DNA of 64,000 nt from Rhodocytophaga rosea (GTDB taxonomy: Bacteria; Bacteroidota; Bacteroidia; Cytophagales; 172606-1): the NCBI RefSeq assembly GCF_010119975.1, contig NZ_CP048222.1, positions 3,614,501 through 3,678,500 of the forward strand. Reading direction: 5' to 3'. Of this stretch, positions 8,881 through 18,314 are shown in pieces. Within the stretch, counting starts at the first letter, position 1; each line of letters begins with the position of its first letter. A program made the translations under genes and the position numbers. The notes below the pieces were generated by a model. That model was given only the letters and a program-made list of their open reading frames with translations, was not told where the DNA came from and did no database searches.

Positions 8881-10095
8881 TTATGCTGATTTTTGTGGCT
8901 GAAGGGAAAGATATTCTTTGGGAGATACACCTACTGCACTTTTGAATGCCCGCTGAAAGGTAGCTTGGGAATTAAATCCGCAATCCAGGGCAATGCCGGA
9001 AATAGTTAAATGTTCATTTGCTTTTTCAACTAACCTTCTTTTTACTTCTGCAATCCGGTATTCATTTACAAATTCATTAAAGCTTTTTTTCTCATAGTTA
9101 TTTAAAATATAGGAAATGGTTTTCGGAGGAATATGCGTATGATTGCTCACGGCCTGCACATTCAAGGAAGGTTCCAGATACAATTTATCTTCCTGCATGG
9201 CTTTTTTCAGCGAACCTATATAAGCAGCTGCCTCTTCCCTGGGAAAAGACAAAGTGGAAGCAGGTATTTGTTGAGGACCAGATGATAGTGGAAACTGTAT
9301 GGTTACGGTTTCAGAAGAAATTAATTGGGTATGCAGATAGCCTTTAAAGGCAAGCCAGTAAATAAGAATAGCTAGAGGAATATAAATAGGATAATAACTC
9401 ATGTTATCCAATAAATATCCCCGGGTAGAAGGAATGATATAAGGCACCAGAAAAATAAACCAGATTACCTGAAATGCTAAAAATGCATGTAAAAACTGAT
9501 GAATCCACCTGATTCTTGCCTGAGTAAGACTATCTGAATCGGATGTGTTCTGTTTTTCTTCCGAAAGATTTGTTAGAAATCTTTTTGTTACCAATACATA
9601 CAATGTAATGGATAACCATCTGGGAATATCTGAGTAAGTATTGTAAGAATCAATAAAATCTCCCCATTCAGGGCCTTCTTCTATCTGAAAAATGCCTATT
9701 AGCAAACCTGCTAAAAATATCCAGACCAGCAACCTGGGTACTAAATCAATAATTACCGGATAAAAATGTCGGTATCGAATTGCATTCATCCGGAAATCTG
9801 AATTAACAAGCGATTGGATGTAAAAATAAATAAGTGGCCCGATGGGCATGATGATAATAAAGGGAAATACCTGTTGCAGAATTTGTACAAAAACATAATC
9901 CTCATACAAACCAGACTCCGTTATATACAGATTGCAACAGGCCAAAGCCAGCAGGAAAATGAGGCTGGCCAGCAATCGGTTCGATACTTTACCGGGTTGT
10001 TTTCTAAAAAAAAGCAATACACTCAGAATAAATCCTTGTACAGCGCCTACCAGGATAATGATATTCCACAGTTCTGACCCGGAAATGATAGTCAT
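8881..10095 (-). CDS. membrane-embedded AraC-family transcriptional regulator
   Basis: A 404-residue protein of the Bacteroidota type in which ~7 hydrophobic membrane segments (residues ~8-255, for example GAVQGFILSVLLFF and VFPFIIIMPIGPLIYFYI) precede a cytoplasmic AraC HTH domain. The C-terminal 100 residues carry both helix-turn-helix units: HTHIPPKTISYILNNY, and GIALDCGFNSQATFQRAFK followed by GVSPKEY. It is probably a membrane sensor that directly controls transcription; the ligand is unknown. It lies next to the M1 peptidase gene on the same strand (78 bp gap) and is divergent from the Gfo/Idh gene across a 300-bp spacer, so either may be its target. Confidence 0.88.
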   Translation of the reverse strand: MTIISGSELWNIIILVGAVQGFILSVLLFFRKQPGKVSNRLLASLIFLLALACCNLYITESGLYEDYVFVQILQQVFPFIIIMPIGPLIYFYIQSLVNSDFRMNAIRYRHFYPVIIDLVPRLLVWIFLAGLLIGIFQIEEGPEWGDFIDSYNTYSDIPRWLSITLYVLVTKRFLTNLSEEKQNTSDSDSLTQARIRWIHQFLHAFLAFQVIWFIFLVPYIIPSTRGYLLDNMSYYPIYIPLAILIYWLAFKGYLHTQLISSETVTIQFPLSSGPQQIPASTLSFPREEAAAYIGSLKKAMQEDKLYLEPSLNVQAVSNHTHIPPKTISYILNNYEKKSFNEFVNEYRIAEVKRRLVEKANEHLTISGIALDCGFNSQATFQRAFKSAVGVSPKEYLSLQPQKSA

Positions 10096-10394
10096 AGGTA
10101 TGGGAGCGATTAAATTTTGAAAAGGTGAGAATCCTATAGGCTAGTTTTTTACCTGCCTGCTATAACAAGGTACATATTTCTACAGAAAATTCCATAGGTG
10201 TTTAATAAAGTGTTGGCTCCAAATCCCATTTTGTGCATTTAATAAAGCAATTGGTTCAGATAGTTATTTTCAGCTTGAAAATTCATATATTTTCGGAATA
10301 CTATTTAAAATTGGAGTATAATAAGTTATAAGTAAATTCTGTCAGAATAACTCTTCACTTACGTTGTTATAATAAACCTCAAAACCATATTGTT

Positions 10395-11495
10395 ATGCTC
10401 TCTACTTCCCGCAGAAATGTACTTAAATCACTGGCTTTAGGTAGTGCGGCCACTTTATTTTCGCCAAATACTTTGCTTTCGGCTACCTTACAACAGAAAG
10501 ACCGCTTGGGAATAGCGCTGGTAGGATTAGGTTATTACAGTACCGACCTGCTAGCACCTGCTTTACAACAAACCAAACGTTGTTATCTGGCAGGAATTGT
10601 AACCGGATCGCCTGAAAAAGCCGAAACCTGGAAGAAAAAACACAATATTCCCGATAAGAACATTTACAATTACCAGAACTTCGATCAGATCTCTAATAAT
10701 CCGGATATTGATGTAGTGTATATTGTGCTGCCACCTTCCATGCACAAAGAATATGTAATACGGGCGGCTAACGCTGGCAAAGAGGTGTGGTGCGAAAAAC
10801 CAATGGCTATTACTGCTCAGGAATGTCAGGAAATGATTGATGCCTGCCGGAAAAACAAAAAATCGCTTGCTATCGGCTACCGTTTACAGCACGAACCAAA
10901 CACGCAGGAATACCGCCATATTGTTAAAGGCAGATTACTCGGAAAAATTGAGAGTGTAAATTGTGCAGCCGGATATACTGAAGGCCGTACCGACCACTGG
11001 AAACAGAAAAAAGAAATGGGAGGTGGGGTATTGTATGACATGGGGGTATATGCGATTCAGGGAGCCAGGTTAGGAAGCGGTGCGGAGCCATTGGCTGTAA
11101 TTTCTGCAAAAACTTCTACCACTCGTCCAGAGATATATAAAAACGGCCTCGACGAAACCACGGAAGCAAAACTTGAATTTCCAGGTGGATTAATCGCAGA
11201 TATTAAAACCAGTTTCGGGGAGAATATCAACTATCTCAATATTAACTGCCAGAAAGGGGACATAAAAATGTCGCCATATTCAGCGTATGCCGGTGTACAG
11301 GGAAGCAGCCCATTGGGACAGATTAACTTTCCATACCAAATTCCCTGGCAGCAAGCCAAACAAATGGATGATGATGCCCTGGCTATTTTGCAACATAAAC
11401 CTATGCTGGTTCCGGGTGAAGAAGGACTCCGTGATATCCGCATTGTAGAAGCCATCTATAAATCTGCCGGAAGTGGCCAACGAGTGAAAATCTGA
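10395..11495 (+). CDS. Tat-exported Gfo/Idh/MocA-family NAD(P)-dependent oxidoreductase
   Basis: 366 residues. The N-terminus MLSTSRRNVLKSLALGSAA is a twin-arginine signal (R6 R7), pointing to export in folded form with bound cofactor, as for glucose-fructose oxidoreductase. The Rossmann motif ALVGLGYYS is at ~41-49 and the catalytic-lysine motif CEKPMA at ~133-138. The C-terminal half has the GGGVLYDMGVYAI segment typical of the family. It probably oxidises a sugar or sugar derivative in the periplasm; the substrate cannot be told from sequence. A terminator follows at 11527. Confidence 0.88.
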   Translation: MLSTSRRNVLKSLALGSAATLFSPNTLLSATLQQKDRLGIALVGLGYYSTDLLAPALQQTKRCYLAGIVTGSPEKAETWKKKHNIPDKNIYNYQNFDQISNNPDIDVVYIVLPPSMHKEYVIRAANAGKEVWCEKPMAITAQECQEMIDACRKNKKSLAIGYRLQHEPNTQEYRHIVKGRLLGKIESVNCAAGYTEGRTDHWKQKKEMGGGVLYDMGVYAIQGARLGSGAEPLAVISAKTSTTRPEIYKNGLDETTEAKLEFPGGLIADIKTSFGENINYLNINCQKGDIKMSPYSAYAGVQGSSPLGQINFPYQIPWQQAKQMDDDALAILQHKPMLVPGEEGLRDIRIVEAIYKSAGSGQRVKI

Positions 11496-11526
11496 GTGTC
11501 CCAGTCTATATGATTCTGCCATTCAC

Positions 11527-11563
11527 AAACCTGTTAGAGTAAAACCTGACAGGTTTATTTTTT
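11527..11563 (+). terminator. intrinsic terminator after the Gfo/Idh gene
   Basis: AAACCTGT and ACAGGTTT form an 8-bp stem with a 14-nt loop, followed by ATTTTTTT. Confidence 0.7.
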
Positions 11564-11834
11564 AATGTCAGCTTATCAGGTATTTAAATAGCGAATTTTT
11601 GTATAGGGGCTACATTTTCTCACTAATTTCTCAGCATAAGAATCAAGCCATATCTTTGATTAATTACTGTTCAGATATCACTGCTAATCTCTTCATGAAA
11701 TAGTACAATTTTAATCGATATGTGTGTATAAGAAAAGTATTATTTTTCACTCTTTCTTTTGTTTACAGAATCTCTCTTATAGCAGCCTACGGGCCTGTTA
11801 ATACATAATATAACAATATAAATTTGTAGTTGCA
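11564..11834. other. non-coding gap before the LuxR gene
   Basis: AT-rich spacer with no supportable gene in any frame. It probably holds the promoter of the downstream regulator; no clear TAnnTTTG element with correct spacing stands out. Confidence 0.4.
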
Positions 11835-11854
11835 ATACCTAAAATTAGGTATTT
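11835..11854. promoter_or_regulatory. 20-bp palindrome upstream of the LuxR-type gene
   Basis: AATACCTAA and TTAGGTATT are perfect 9-bp arms separated by AA, ending 31 bp before the start codon of the LuxR-type regulator. The size and symmetry fit a dimeric HTH operator, possibly autoregulatory. A short run of T follows, so a weak attenuator hairpin is the alternative. Confidence 0.4.
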
Positions 11855-11885
11855 TTTAACGGACCACCCTTTAGAAGAGAACCAA

Positions 11886-12668
11886 ATGACACATAAAAAT
11901 CTTCCTAAAACGTATACAGAGATACTGGAAATTTGGGAATCTCAGAATTTTGAACAAGAATCAAATGATTATCAAATTTTACTAAGTAATAATCCGGCTC
12001 TTGATATAGTACTAAACGCTGGTCCATCTCTCACTATCATTATGGATATGCGTACCTCAAGCTTTGTATATGTGAGTAGAAACAGCTTACAAATGCTTGG
12101 CTATACTTCGGAGGAGTTAGTGATAAAAGGATTTCACTTTACCCTGTCTTTAATTCATCCGGATGATATTACAGAATACATGGAAGTAACAAAGGTAATA
12201 TGGGAGTTCCTGATGGCCCTGCCGGTTTCGCAAAGGAAATATTACAAAACAAGTGTAGACTTCCGAATTAAGAATAAGGAAGAAGCATATAAGCGGGTGC
12301 TGCAACAGAATACTGCCCTACAAACAGATAATGCAGGAAATATTGTACTCCTATTGATAGTAATAAGTGATATTTCCCATTTGAAAAAAGAAAATGGGAT
12401 ATCAGCGGCCATTATTTCTACCAAGCACGACGGTTTTCTGGTCTGGGATGGATCCGATACACATCTCAAATCTCAGATTCCTTTTAGCCGCCGGGAACGT
12501 GAAATCATTAAATTTCTGGCAGAAGGTTTTAGTAGAAAAGAGGTAGCAGAGCAGTTGAATGTGAGTGAATTTACGATAAGCACCCACCGGAGAAATATGC
12601 TCAAAAAAACCAGGTTGTCTAATACCAGAGCTTTAGTACGATTTGCAATTAACCACGGGATGATATAA
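11886..12668 (+). CDS. PAS-domain LuxR-family transcriptional regulator
   Basis: 260 residues. Residues ~35-150 form a PAS sensor (LTIIMDMRTSSFVYVSRNSL, then LGYTSEEL and LIHPDD). Residues ~199-255 form the LuxR/GerE HTH (SRREREIIKFLAEGFSRKEV, then the recognition helix VSEFTISTHRRNMLKKT). Without a receiver or kinase domain it is probably a one-component regulator responding to a small ligand or redox state. It has a palindrome just upstream and lies 190 bp before the haloperoxidase-like lipoprotein gene on the same strand. Confidence 0.88.
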   Translation: MTHKNLPKTYTEILEIWESQNFEQESNDYQILLSNNPALDIVLNAGPSLTIIMDMRTSSFVYVSRNSLQMLGYTSEELVIKGFHFTLSLIHPDDITEYMEVTKVIWEFLMALPVSQRKYYKTSVDFRIKNKEEAYKRVLQQNTALQTDNAGNIVLLLIVISDISHLKKENGISAAIISTKHDGFLVWDGSDTHLKSQIPFSRREREIIKFLAEGFSRKEVAEQLNVSEFTISTHRRNMLKKTRLSNTRALVRFAINHGMI

Positions 12669-12861
12669 GGATACTTCTTACTACTATAACATCACTTCTT
12701 GATACATTATTCCTAATGAGATGAATTACAATTTTCTCTAGGCAATAAGATAGATTGAAAGAGTATTCAAATGTGCTGGTAATTTTCATAAATTGCTTAT
12801 TAGTTATACACATGGTTATTTTAATATCAAAACCTGGTAAACCTTATACGCTCTATTGCCA

Positions 12862-14202
12862 GTGAAAAGAATACTATACTATATCGTAATACTGCTGTCT
12901 GCATATGCCTGTACACCAGAAGCAGATAAATTACCAGAATTAGAGGAAAATACTATTAATGAAGTCATTCAGGAGATGACTAAGGTGATGGTACATGATG
13001 TAACCAATCCTCCACTGGCATCCCGTTTTTTTTCCTATGCCTGCCTGTCCGGGTATGAAGTAATCGCCCAGCATGATTCTGCCTATCAAAGTATGTATGG
13101 AGTGTTACAGGAATTTCCTAAAATCAAGCGCCCGGATACAATTACAAATTATTCCTATCAGTTAGCGGCTGTATTAGCCATGATGGAAACGGCAAAAAAG
13201 ATGCAGCCCTCCGGAAATACGCTTGCTGAGTATGAGAAAAAATTAATAGCAGACTGCCATAAAAAAGGCTTTTCGGATGAAATAATTGAGAGTTCCCGAC
13301 AATATGCCCAAGCCATTAGTAAGCAGGTGATAGCCTATGCCAAAACCGATAAATACAACAAAATCAGCAATTTTTCCAGATATACTCCTCTTACCCAGGA
13401 GGGAAGCTGGTATCCAACACCTCCGGGTTTTTTCGCCCCGGTAGAACCCTATTTCAATACCATCCGGTCATTTACATTAAATTCAGCTGATCAGTTTAAG
13501 CCGATTGTGCCGGTAGTATTTTCATCTGATAAACAATCTGATTTTTATAAGTTGATGCTGGCATGTTATAAGGAAGGCATTAACCTGAGTGAAGAACATC
13601 GGAAAATAGCCGCCTTCTGGGATTGTAATCCTTTTGCTTTACAGGATAACGGACATATGCTGGTGGGGATGAAAAAGATTTCGCCTGGTGCCCACTGGCT
13701 GGGAATAACGGGAATTGCCTGTAAGCAAGCAAATGTCGGCTTCGAAAAAGCCATGAAAATTCACACAGTAGTAGCCATAGGATTAATGGATGGATTTATC
13801 AGCTGCTGGGATGAGAAATTCAGAAGCAACCGGATTCGGCCGGAAACAGCCATCCGCAAATACATCGATCCTTCCTGGAAACCACTTTTGCAAACGCCTC
13901 CTTTTCCGGAATACTTAAGCGGCCATTCTACCATTTCAACCACTTCTGCTGTTATTTTAACGCACTATTTTGGCGAGAATTTTCAATATACAGATACCGT
14001 AGAAGAACAATACGGATTAGATGCCCGTACATTTGCTTCATTTCAGGAGGCAGCCATAGAAGCAGGCCTTTCCCGTTTTTATGGTGGTATACATTTTATG
14101 GATGCCATTGACCAGGGCAGAGAACAAGGTATGAAAGTAGGAAAGTGGGTGCTCGAAAAAGTAGAAAAAAAACAAGGTAAGCTTACGCTGTCTGAAAAGT
14201 AA
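12862..14202 (+). CDS. vanadium-dependent haloperoxidase / PAP2-type lipoprotein
   Basis: About 447 residues from a GTG start at 12862; an in-frame TTG two codons upstream (12856) is possible and no ATG is available. The N-terminus is a lipoprotein signal (LLSAYAC, Cys17). The three vanadate/phosphate-binding motifs of the haloperoxidase-PAP2 superfamily are present: K319-x6-R326-P327, S353-G354-H355 and S404-R405-x5-H411. The enzyme is either a vanadate-dependent peroxidase oxidising halides with H2O2 or a phosphatase of the same fold; sequence alone does not decide. It would be tethered to a membrane facing the periplasm. The PAS-LuxR gene upstream is a candidate regulator. Confidence 0.8.
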   Translation: MKRILYYIVILLSAYACTPEADKLPELEENTINEVIQEMTKVMVHDVTNPPLASRFFSYACLSGYEVIAQHDSAYQSMYGVLQEFPKIKRPDTITNYSYQLAAVLAMMETAKKMQPSGNTLAEYEKKLIADCHKKGFSDEIIESSRQYAQAISKQVIAYAKTDKYNKISNFSRYTPLTQEGSWYPTPPGFFAPVEPYFNTIRSFTLNSADQFKPIVPVVFSSDKQSDFYKLMLACYKEGINLSEEHRKIAAFWDCNPFALQDNGHMLVGMKKISPGAHWLGITGIACKQANVGFEKAMKIHTVVAIGLMDGFISCWDEKFRSNRIRPETAIRKYIDPSWKPLLQTPPFPEYLSGHSTISTTSAVILTHYFGENFQYTDTVEEQYGLDARTFASFQEAAIEAGLSRFYGGIHFMDAIDQGREQGMKVGKWVLEKVEKKQGKLTLSEK

Positions 14203-14315
14203 ATTCACAAAATATCTATTTACAAATCAATCGTTTATCTCACACCGGTTTCAATACTACGCTATTGTTTTTGTGCAGGATATTATACTATATTGCCCGG
14301 TAATATATACACCCG

Positions 14316-15017
14316 ATGAAAAAAGAAATAACTCAGTCTGGGATTCCCTTTGACCCCAATTATTTTGAAGATCTATCAAAAAAAGGAGTAACTAAAGAAA
14401 TAAAAGATGTTTTTACCTTTATTTTCGAAACCAATCACTGGCAGGGTTCAGACTCCGTATCTGGTGCCGGTTCAGATTATGCACAGACGGTAGCCGTTGC
14501 CGAAGCATTGCCTTCTTTACTTGCAGCCCATTCTATTAAAACGATGCTTGATTTGCCCTGTGGAGATTTTTTGTGGATGAGCCAGCTGAATTTGCCATTG
14601 GAACAGTATATAGGCGCGGATATTGTAAATTCTTTAATTACCCATCATCAGCAGACCTATACCAGCCCCGCCAGGCAATTTCAGGTAATAGACCTTACGA
14701 AGGATTCTTTGCCGGAGGTGGATTTAATCTTCTGCCGTGATTGTCTGGTACATCTATCTTTTGACGATATACGAAAGGTTTTCCAGAATCTTGTTTCAAG
14801 CAATATTCAATATATTCTTACTACCACATTCACCGACCGAACAGAAAACAAAGATATTATAACCGGAGACTGGCGTACTCTGAATTTGCAAACAGCGCCT
14901 TTCAATTTGCCGGCTCCCATTGCTGTAATAAATGAGCAATGTACCGAGGGTAATGGTGCCTATGCTGATAAATCAATGGCTTTGTGGGAGGTAAAAGTGC
15001 TGACTGGTATGTTGTAA
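14316..15017 (+). CDS. class I SAM-dependent methyltransferase
   Basis: 233 residues. The Rossmann glycine-rich motif I is MLDLPCGDFLWM (~98-109), followed by the acidic YIGADIV strand and the post-motif CRDCLVHLSFDDI segment. The substrate is unknown. The ATG follows a 110-bp AT-rich spacer, so it may have its own promoter. No signal peptide; cytoplasmic. Confidence 0.75.
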   Translation: MKKEITQSGIPFDPNYFEDLSKKGVTKEIKDVFTFIFETNHWQGSDSVSGAGSDYAQTVAVAEALPSLLAAHSIKTMLDLPCGDFLWMSQLNLPLEQYIGADIVNSLITHHQQTYTSPARQFQVIDLTKDSLPEVDLIFCRDCLVHLSFDDIRKVFQNLVSSNIQYILTTTFTDRTENKDIITGDWRTLNLQTAPFNLPAPIAVINEQCTEGNGAYADKSMALWEVKVLTGML

Positions 15018-15074
15018 ACCTGCTTAAGGGCTAGGCCATAAAACAATTTTAATCTTTCTACTATTCAAGGAATT

Positions 15075-15113
15075 AAATGATACTGAATGAAATATTTTTA
15101 GTATCATTTTTGT
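15075..15113 (+). terminator. intrinsic terminator after the methyltransferase
   Basis: AAATGATACT and AGTATCATTT form a 10-bp perfect stem with a 15-nt loop, followed by TTTG. It lies ~60 bp past the methyltransferase stop in the 336-bp spacer before the S41 protease. The remainder of that spacer shows no gene. Confidence 0.7.
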
Positions 15114-15353
15114 TTATACTGATAAGGATAATAAATAGTACATGAGAACAGCCATTTGTCATCCCCATTTTCCTTTAATTGAACAATTCAACTATTTTAT
15201 TGGTATTTTAACTATCTTTATTTACAAACTTTGCGTATAGCAACCATATCCAGGTACATTAACCTTCACGGAACACAAGTATATCTACAGACAAAAGCAA
15301 GTGACCGGGGAAAACAATGGTACGCCGGAATGGTGGGATTAAATACATTTCCA

Positions 15354-17453
15354 ATGAAAAAAACTCTGATTTTCTTTTTTGTGCTGTTAACCAATATTTC
15401 ATTGCTTTCAGCACAGCAAACAGCCAAAACAGGACAGCAAATTGCCAAAAATACGACGGCTCAACCGAATGTAATGGCGGACCTGCGGCCTGACCAAAGC
15501 CAGGCAAAAGTAGAAATGCTGGTAACCCAGATCATGACACAGGGCCATTACAGAAAGGTAAACCTGGATGATTCTTTGTCGTCTGTTATATTAGATAAAT
15601 ACCTTCAATCACTTGACAACAGTAAGGTTTTCTTTCTGGCTTCAGACGTAGCTAATTTCGAAAAATACCGCAAGGAAATTGATAATGACCTTAAGAAGGG
15701 AGAACTGGAACCAGCATATCAGATCTTCAATATCTTCAAAACCCGTTTTGATGAGCGTATGACCTACGTTTCACAACTGCTGGAGAAACCCTTTGACTTT
15801 ACAGTAGATGAGAATTACGAAACAGACCGTGAGAAAGCTCCCTGGCCAAAAACAGTAGCAGAAGCCAATGAAGAATGGCGTAAAATGGTTAAAAGTCAGG
15901 CGCTTAATCTGAAGTTAAGTGGCAAAAAAACCGAAGAAATCAGCAAAATGCTGAAAGAACGGTATGAGAATCAACAAAAAGCCATTACCAAATCTACCAG
16001 CGAAGATGTATTCGAAATCTATATGAATTCTTTCTCAAACTCTGTAGATCCCCATACTTCTTATTTTTCTCCGGCTGCTTCCGATAACTTTAAAATTGAC
16101 ATGAGCTTATCTCTGGAAGGAATAGGTGCATCACTGCGTACGGAAAATGATTATACCAAAGTAGCTGAAATTATTGCTGGTGGTCCTGCTTTCAAAAGCA
16201 AACTGTTGCAGAAAGACGATAAGATTGTGGCCGTAGCCCAGGGAGAAACGGGTAAAATGGTAGATGTAATCGGCTGGCGTATTGACGAAGTTGTTAAACT
16301 AATCCGTGGACCTAAAGGCACAACTGTACGTTTGCAGATTATTCCTGCTGATGCCGGTACTTCAGCGATTACCAAAGAGATAAAACTGGTACGTGACAAA
16401 GTAAAACTGGAGGAAGCCGAAGCCAAAAAAGAAGTAGTGCCTATTACCCATAATGGCAAACCTTATAAAATGGGTGTTATTACTATTCCTTCTTTCTATA
16501 TGGATTTTGAAGCTGCCCAGAAAGGAAATAAAGATTATAATAGTACTACTAAAGATGTCCGTAAACTCATAAAAGAACTTAATACTGAAAAAGTAGATGG
16601 CTTAATCATCGATTTAAGATTTAATGGAGGCGGTTCGCTCTCAGAAGCTATTGAGTTAACAGGTTTGTTTATTAAAGATGGGCCGGTTGTGCAGGTACGT
16701 AATTCAAATGGTTCGATTGATGTAGGAAAAGATCCTGACGCTGGTGTGGTATACACTGGTCCGCTGGCAGTGATGATCAACCGGTTTAGTGCGTCAGCTT
16801 CCGAGATTTTTGCCGGTGCTATTCAGGATTATAAGCGGGGTATTATTATTGGTGAACAAACCTATGGCAAAGGAACTGTGCAGAACCTGATTGATTTGAA
16901 CCGATTTATGCCTGATGAAAAAGACAAACTGGGCCAGGTAAAACTGACTATTGCTAAATTTTACAGAGTAACCGGAAGCAGTACGCAGCACAAGGGTGTA
17001 TCGCCTGATATTGGGTTGCCTTCCAGATATAGCGCAGAAGAATTTGGCGAAAGTTCCCAGCCTAGTGCACTTCCTTGGGATCAGATACGTGCGACCAGCT
17101 TTACTCCAACTAATGATGTAACCAGTGCTCAGATTAGTAAACTGGAGAGTAACTATGAGAAACGCCTCAAATCAGATCCGGAACTAAAGCAATACCAGTC
17201 TGCCATTGAAGACCTGAAAAAAGCCCAGACGAAAACAGTTGTATCCTTGCAGGAATCCAAGCGTAAAAAAGAACGTGATGAAATAGAGCAAAAACGCAAA
17301 ACAGCTACTAAGATTGAATCTACCAATCCGGAAATTCCTGAAGGCGAAGAAGGAAACAAAGCAGAGGATTCTTCTAAACCAGATAAGAAGCCCAAAGATT
17401 TATATCTGAATGAAGGGGCAAAAATCCTTGCCGATTATATTTCCATCGGATAA
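15354..17453 (+). CDS. S41 tail-specific (Prc/Tsp-type) periplasmic protease
   Basis: 699 residues from the ATG at 15354, chosen because it starts a clean signal peptide (MKKTLIFFFVLL...SAQ); the longer frame begins at a TTG with no signal. After an N-terminal helical domain comes a PDZ domain (~residues 230-320, SLEGIGASLR...) and the S41A catalytic core. By alignment with E. coli Prc the dyad is Ser481 and Lys506 (FSASASEIF ... TYGKGTVQ), with Asp492. A Lys/Glu-rich C-terminal region (~590-699) matches the extended Tsp tail. It degrades proteins in the periplasm starting from their C-termini. It is flanked by terminators and is probably monocistronic. Confidence 0.93.
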   Translation: MKKTLIFFFVLLTNISLLSAQQTAKTGQQIAKNTTAQPNVMADLRPDQSQAKVEMLVTQIMTQGHYRKVNLDDSLSSVILDKYLQSLDNSKVFFLASDVANFEKYRKEIDNDLKKGELEPAYQIFNIFKTRFDERMTYVSQLLEKPFDFTVDENYETDREKAPWPKTVAEANEEWRKMVKSQALNLKLSGKKTEEISKMLKERYENQQKAITKSTSEDVFEIYMNSFSNSVDPHTSYFSPAASDNFKIDMSLSLEGIGASLRTENDYTKVAEIIAGGPAFKSKLLQKDDKIVAVAQGETGKMVDVIGWRIDEVVKLIRGPKGTTVRLQIIPADAGTSAITKEIKLVRDKVKLEEAEAKKEVVPITHNGKPYKMGVITIPSFYMDFEAAQKGNKDYNSTTKDVRKLIKELNTEKVDGLIIDLRFNGGGSLSEAIELTGLFIKDGPVVQVRNSNGSIDVGKDPDAGVVYTGPLAVMINRFSASASEIFAGAIQDYKRGIIIGEQTYGKGTVQNLIDLNRFMPDEKDKLGQVKLTIAKFYRVTGSSTQHKGVSPDIGLPSRYSAEEFGESSQPSALPWDQIRATSFTPTNDVTSAQISKLESNYEKRLKSDPELKQYQSAIEDLKKAQTKTVVSLQESKRKKERDEIEQKRKTATKIESTNPEIPEGEEGNKAEDSSKPDKKPKDLYLNEGAKILADYISIG

Positions 17454-17475
17454 TTTCTAATTAATATATCTTATC

Positions 17476-17516
17476 AGGACCTTCCATTCATAAACAAAAT
17501 TGGGAGGTCTTGTTAT
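17476..17516 (+). terminator. intrinsic terminator after the S41 protease
   Basis: GACCTTCC and GGGAGGTC form an 8-bp stem with one G-T pair and a ~16-nt loop, followed by TTGTTATTTTA. Confidence 0.65.
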
Positions 17517-17563
17517 TTTATATAATTTACTTTCGTAAGCCCAACACTATAGTCAATCAGCCT

Positions 17564-18304
17564 ATGCAGTTATTCTACAAAAAGGGTGTTTTGTGCTGGC
17601 AACTGGTTCTGTTACTATCTGTAATAACCCGTATAGGATGGACTCAGCCAAAAACGCCTTATGTTCAGTTAGGCACACAGTTTCCGCTACAATACACAGC
17701 CGGATTTGAGTACCAGTTTCATCCCCGTTTTTCCGCTGCTGTACAAGTAGGTTTGCTTGCCAAACCTTATGATAAATACCTGCTCTATTGTATGGAAGTA
17801 GCCGGATTAAGTAAAAACCTAAGCCACATCATCGAGAAATCGTTTGAAAAAGCATATATGGGAAGTATAGGTATAAATTATCATTTTAATCAGAAATATT
17901 ATGCTGGTGTATATGGATTGGCTTCAAGGATGTATGGAAAAGGGCCTTTACTTGAACTGGCCAATGTCTATTACAAAGGGAAGTTTCCTGCGAATGTTGA
18001 TCCGGCCTTGCTGGCTATCGCAGAAGGTTTGCAAATGAACTGGGAATCTGATTTAATTTGTGCCGGACTCTTAGCTGGCCGCAGATTTTTATTTCCTAAC
18101 AGCAAATTTGAATTTCGAGCTGAAATTGGGTTTACTAAAATCATGGGCTCTCAAAGCCGTTATAGCGTGGGGTACTCTATAATTGATGATTCTGTACTCG
18201 CCCAAAATTTATACACCCGCATGAATGATGAGTTTAAAAAATCATACTGGAAATATGGATATGTGCCTAGCCTGAACCTATATTTGGTATACCGGTTGAA
18301 ATAA
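17564..18304 (+). CDS. predicted outer-membrane beta-barrel protein
   Basis: 246 residues from the ATG at 17564; an in-frame TTG at 17510 lies inside the upstream terminator. The signal peptide ends near WTQ. The rest alternates short amphipathic strands rich in Tyr and Gly (YTAGFEYQF, YMGSIGINYHF, YAGVYGLASRMYG) and ends with an aromatic-rich strand (SLNLYLVYRLK), as in small outer-membrane barrels. No specific family recognised. It is convergent with the DUF6155-like gene, whose stop is 10 bp away. Confidence 0.6.
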   Translation: MQLFYKKGVLCWQLVLLLSVITRIGWTQPKTPYVQLGTQFPLQYTAGFEYQFHPRFSAAVQVGLLAKPYDKYLLYCMEVAGLSKNLSHIIEKSFEKAYMGSIGINYHFNQKYYAGVYGLASRMYGKGPLLELANVYYKGKFPANVDPALLAIAEGLQMNWESDLICAGLLAGRRFLFPNSKFEFRAEIGFTKIMGSQSRYSVGYSIIDDSVLAQNLYTRMNDEFKKSYWKYGYVPSLNLYLVYRLK

Positions 18305-18314
18305 GTATGACTTA

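Noticed and set aside
15231-15353. longer N-terminus of the S41 protease
   Set aside because: It begins at TTG with no signal peptide; ATG 15354 starts a clean signal sequence.
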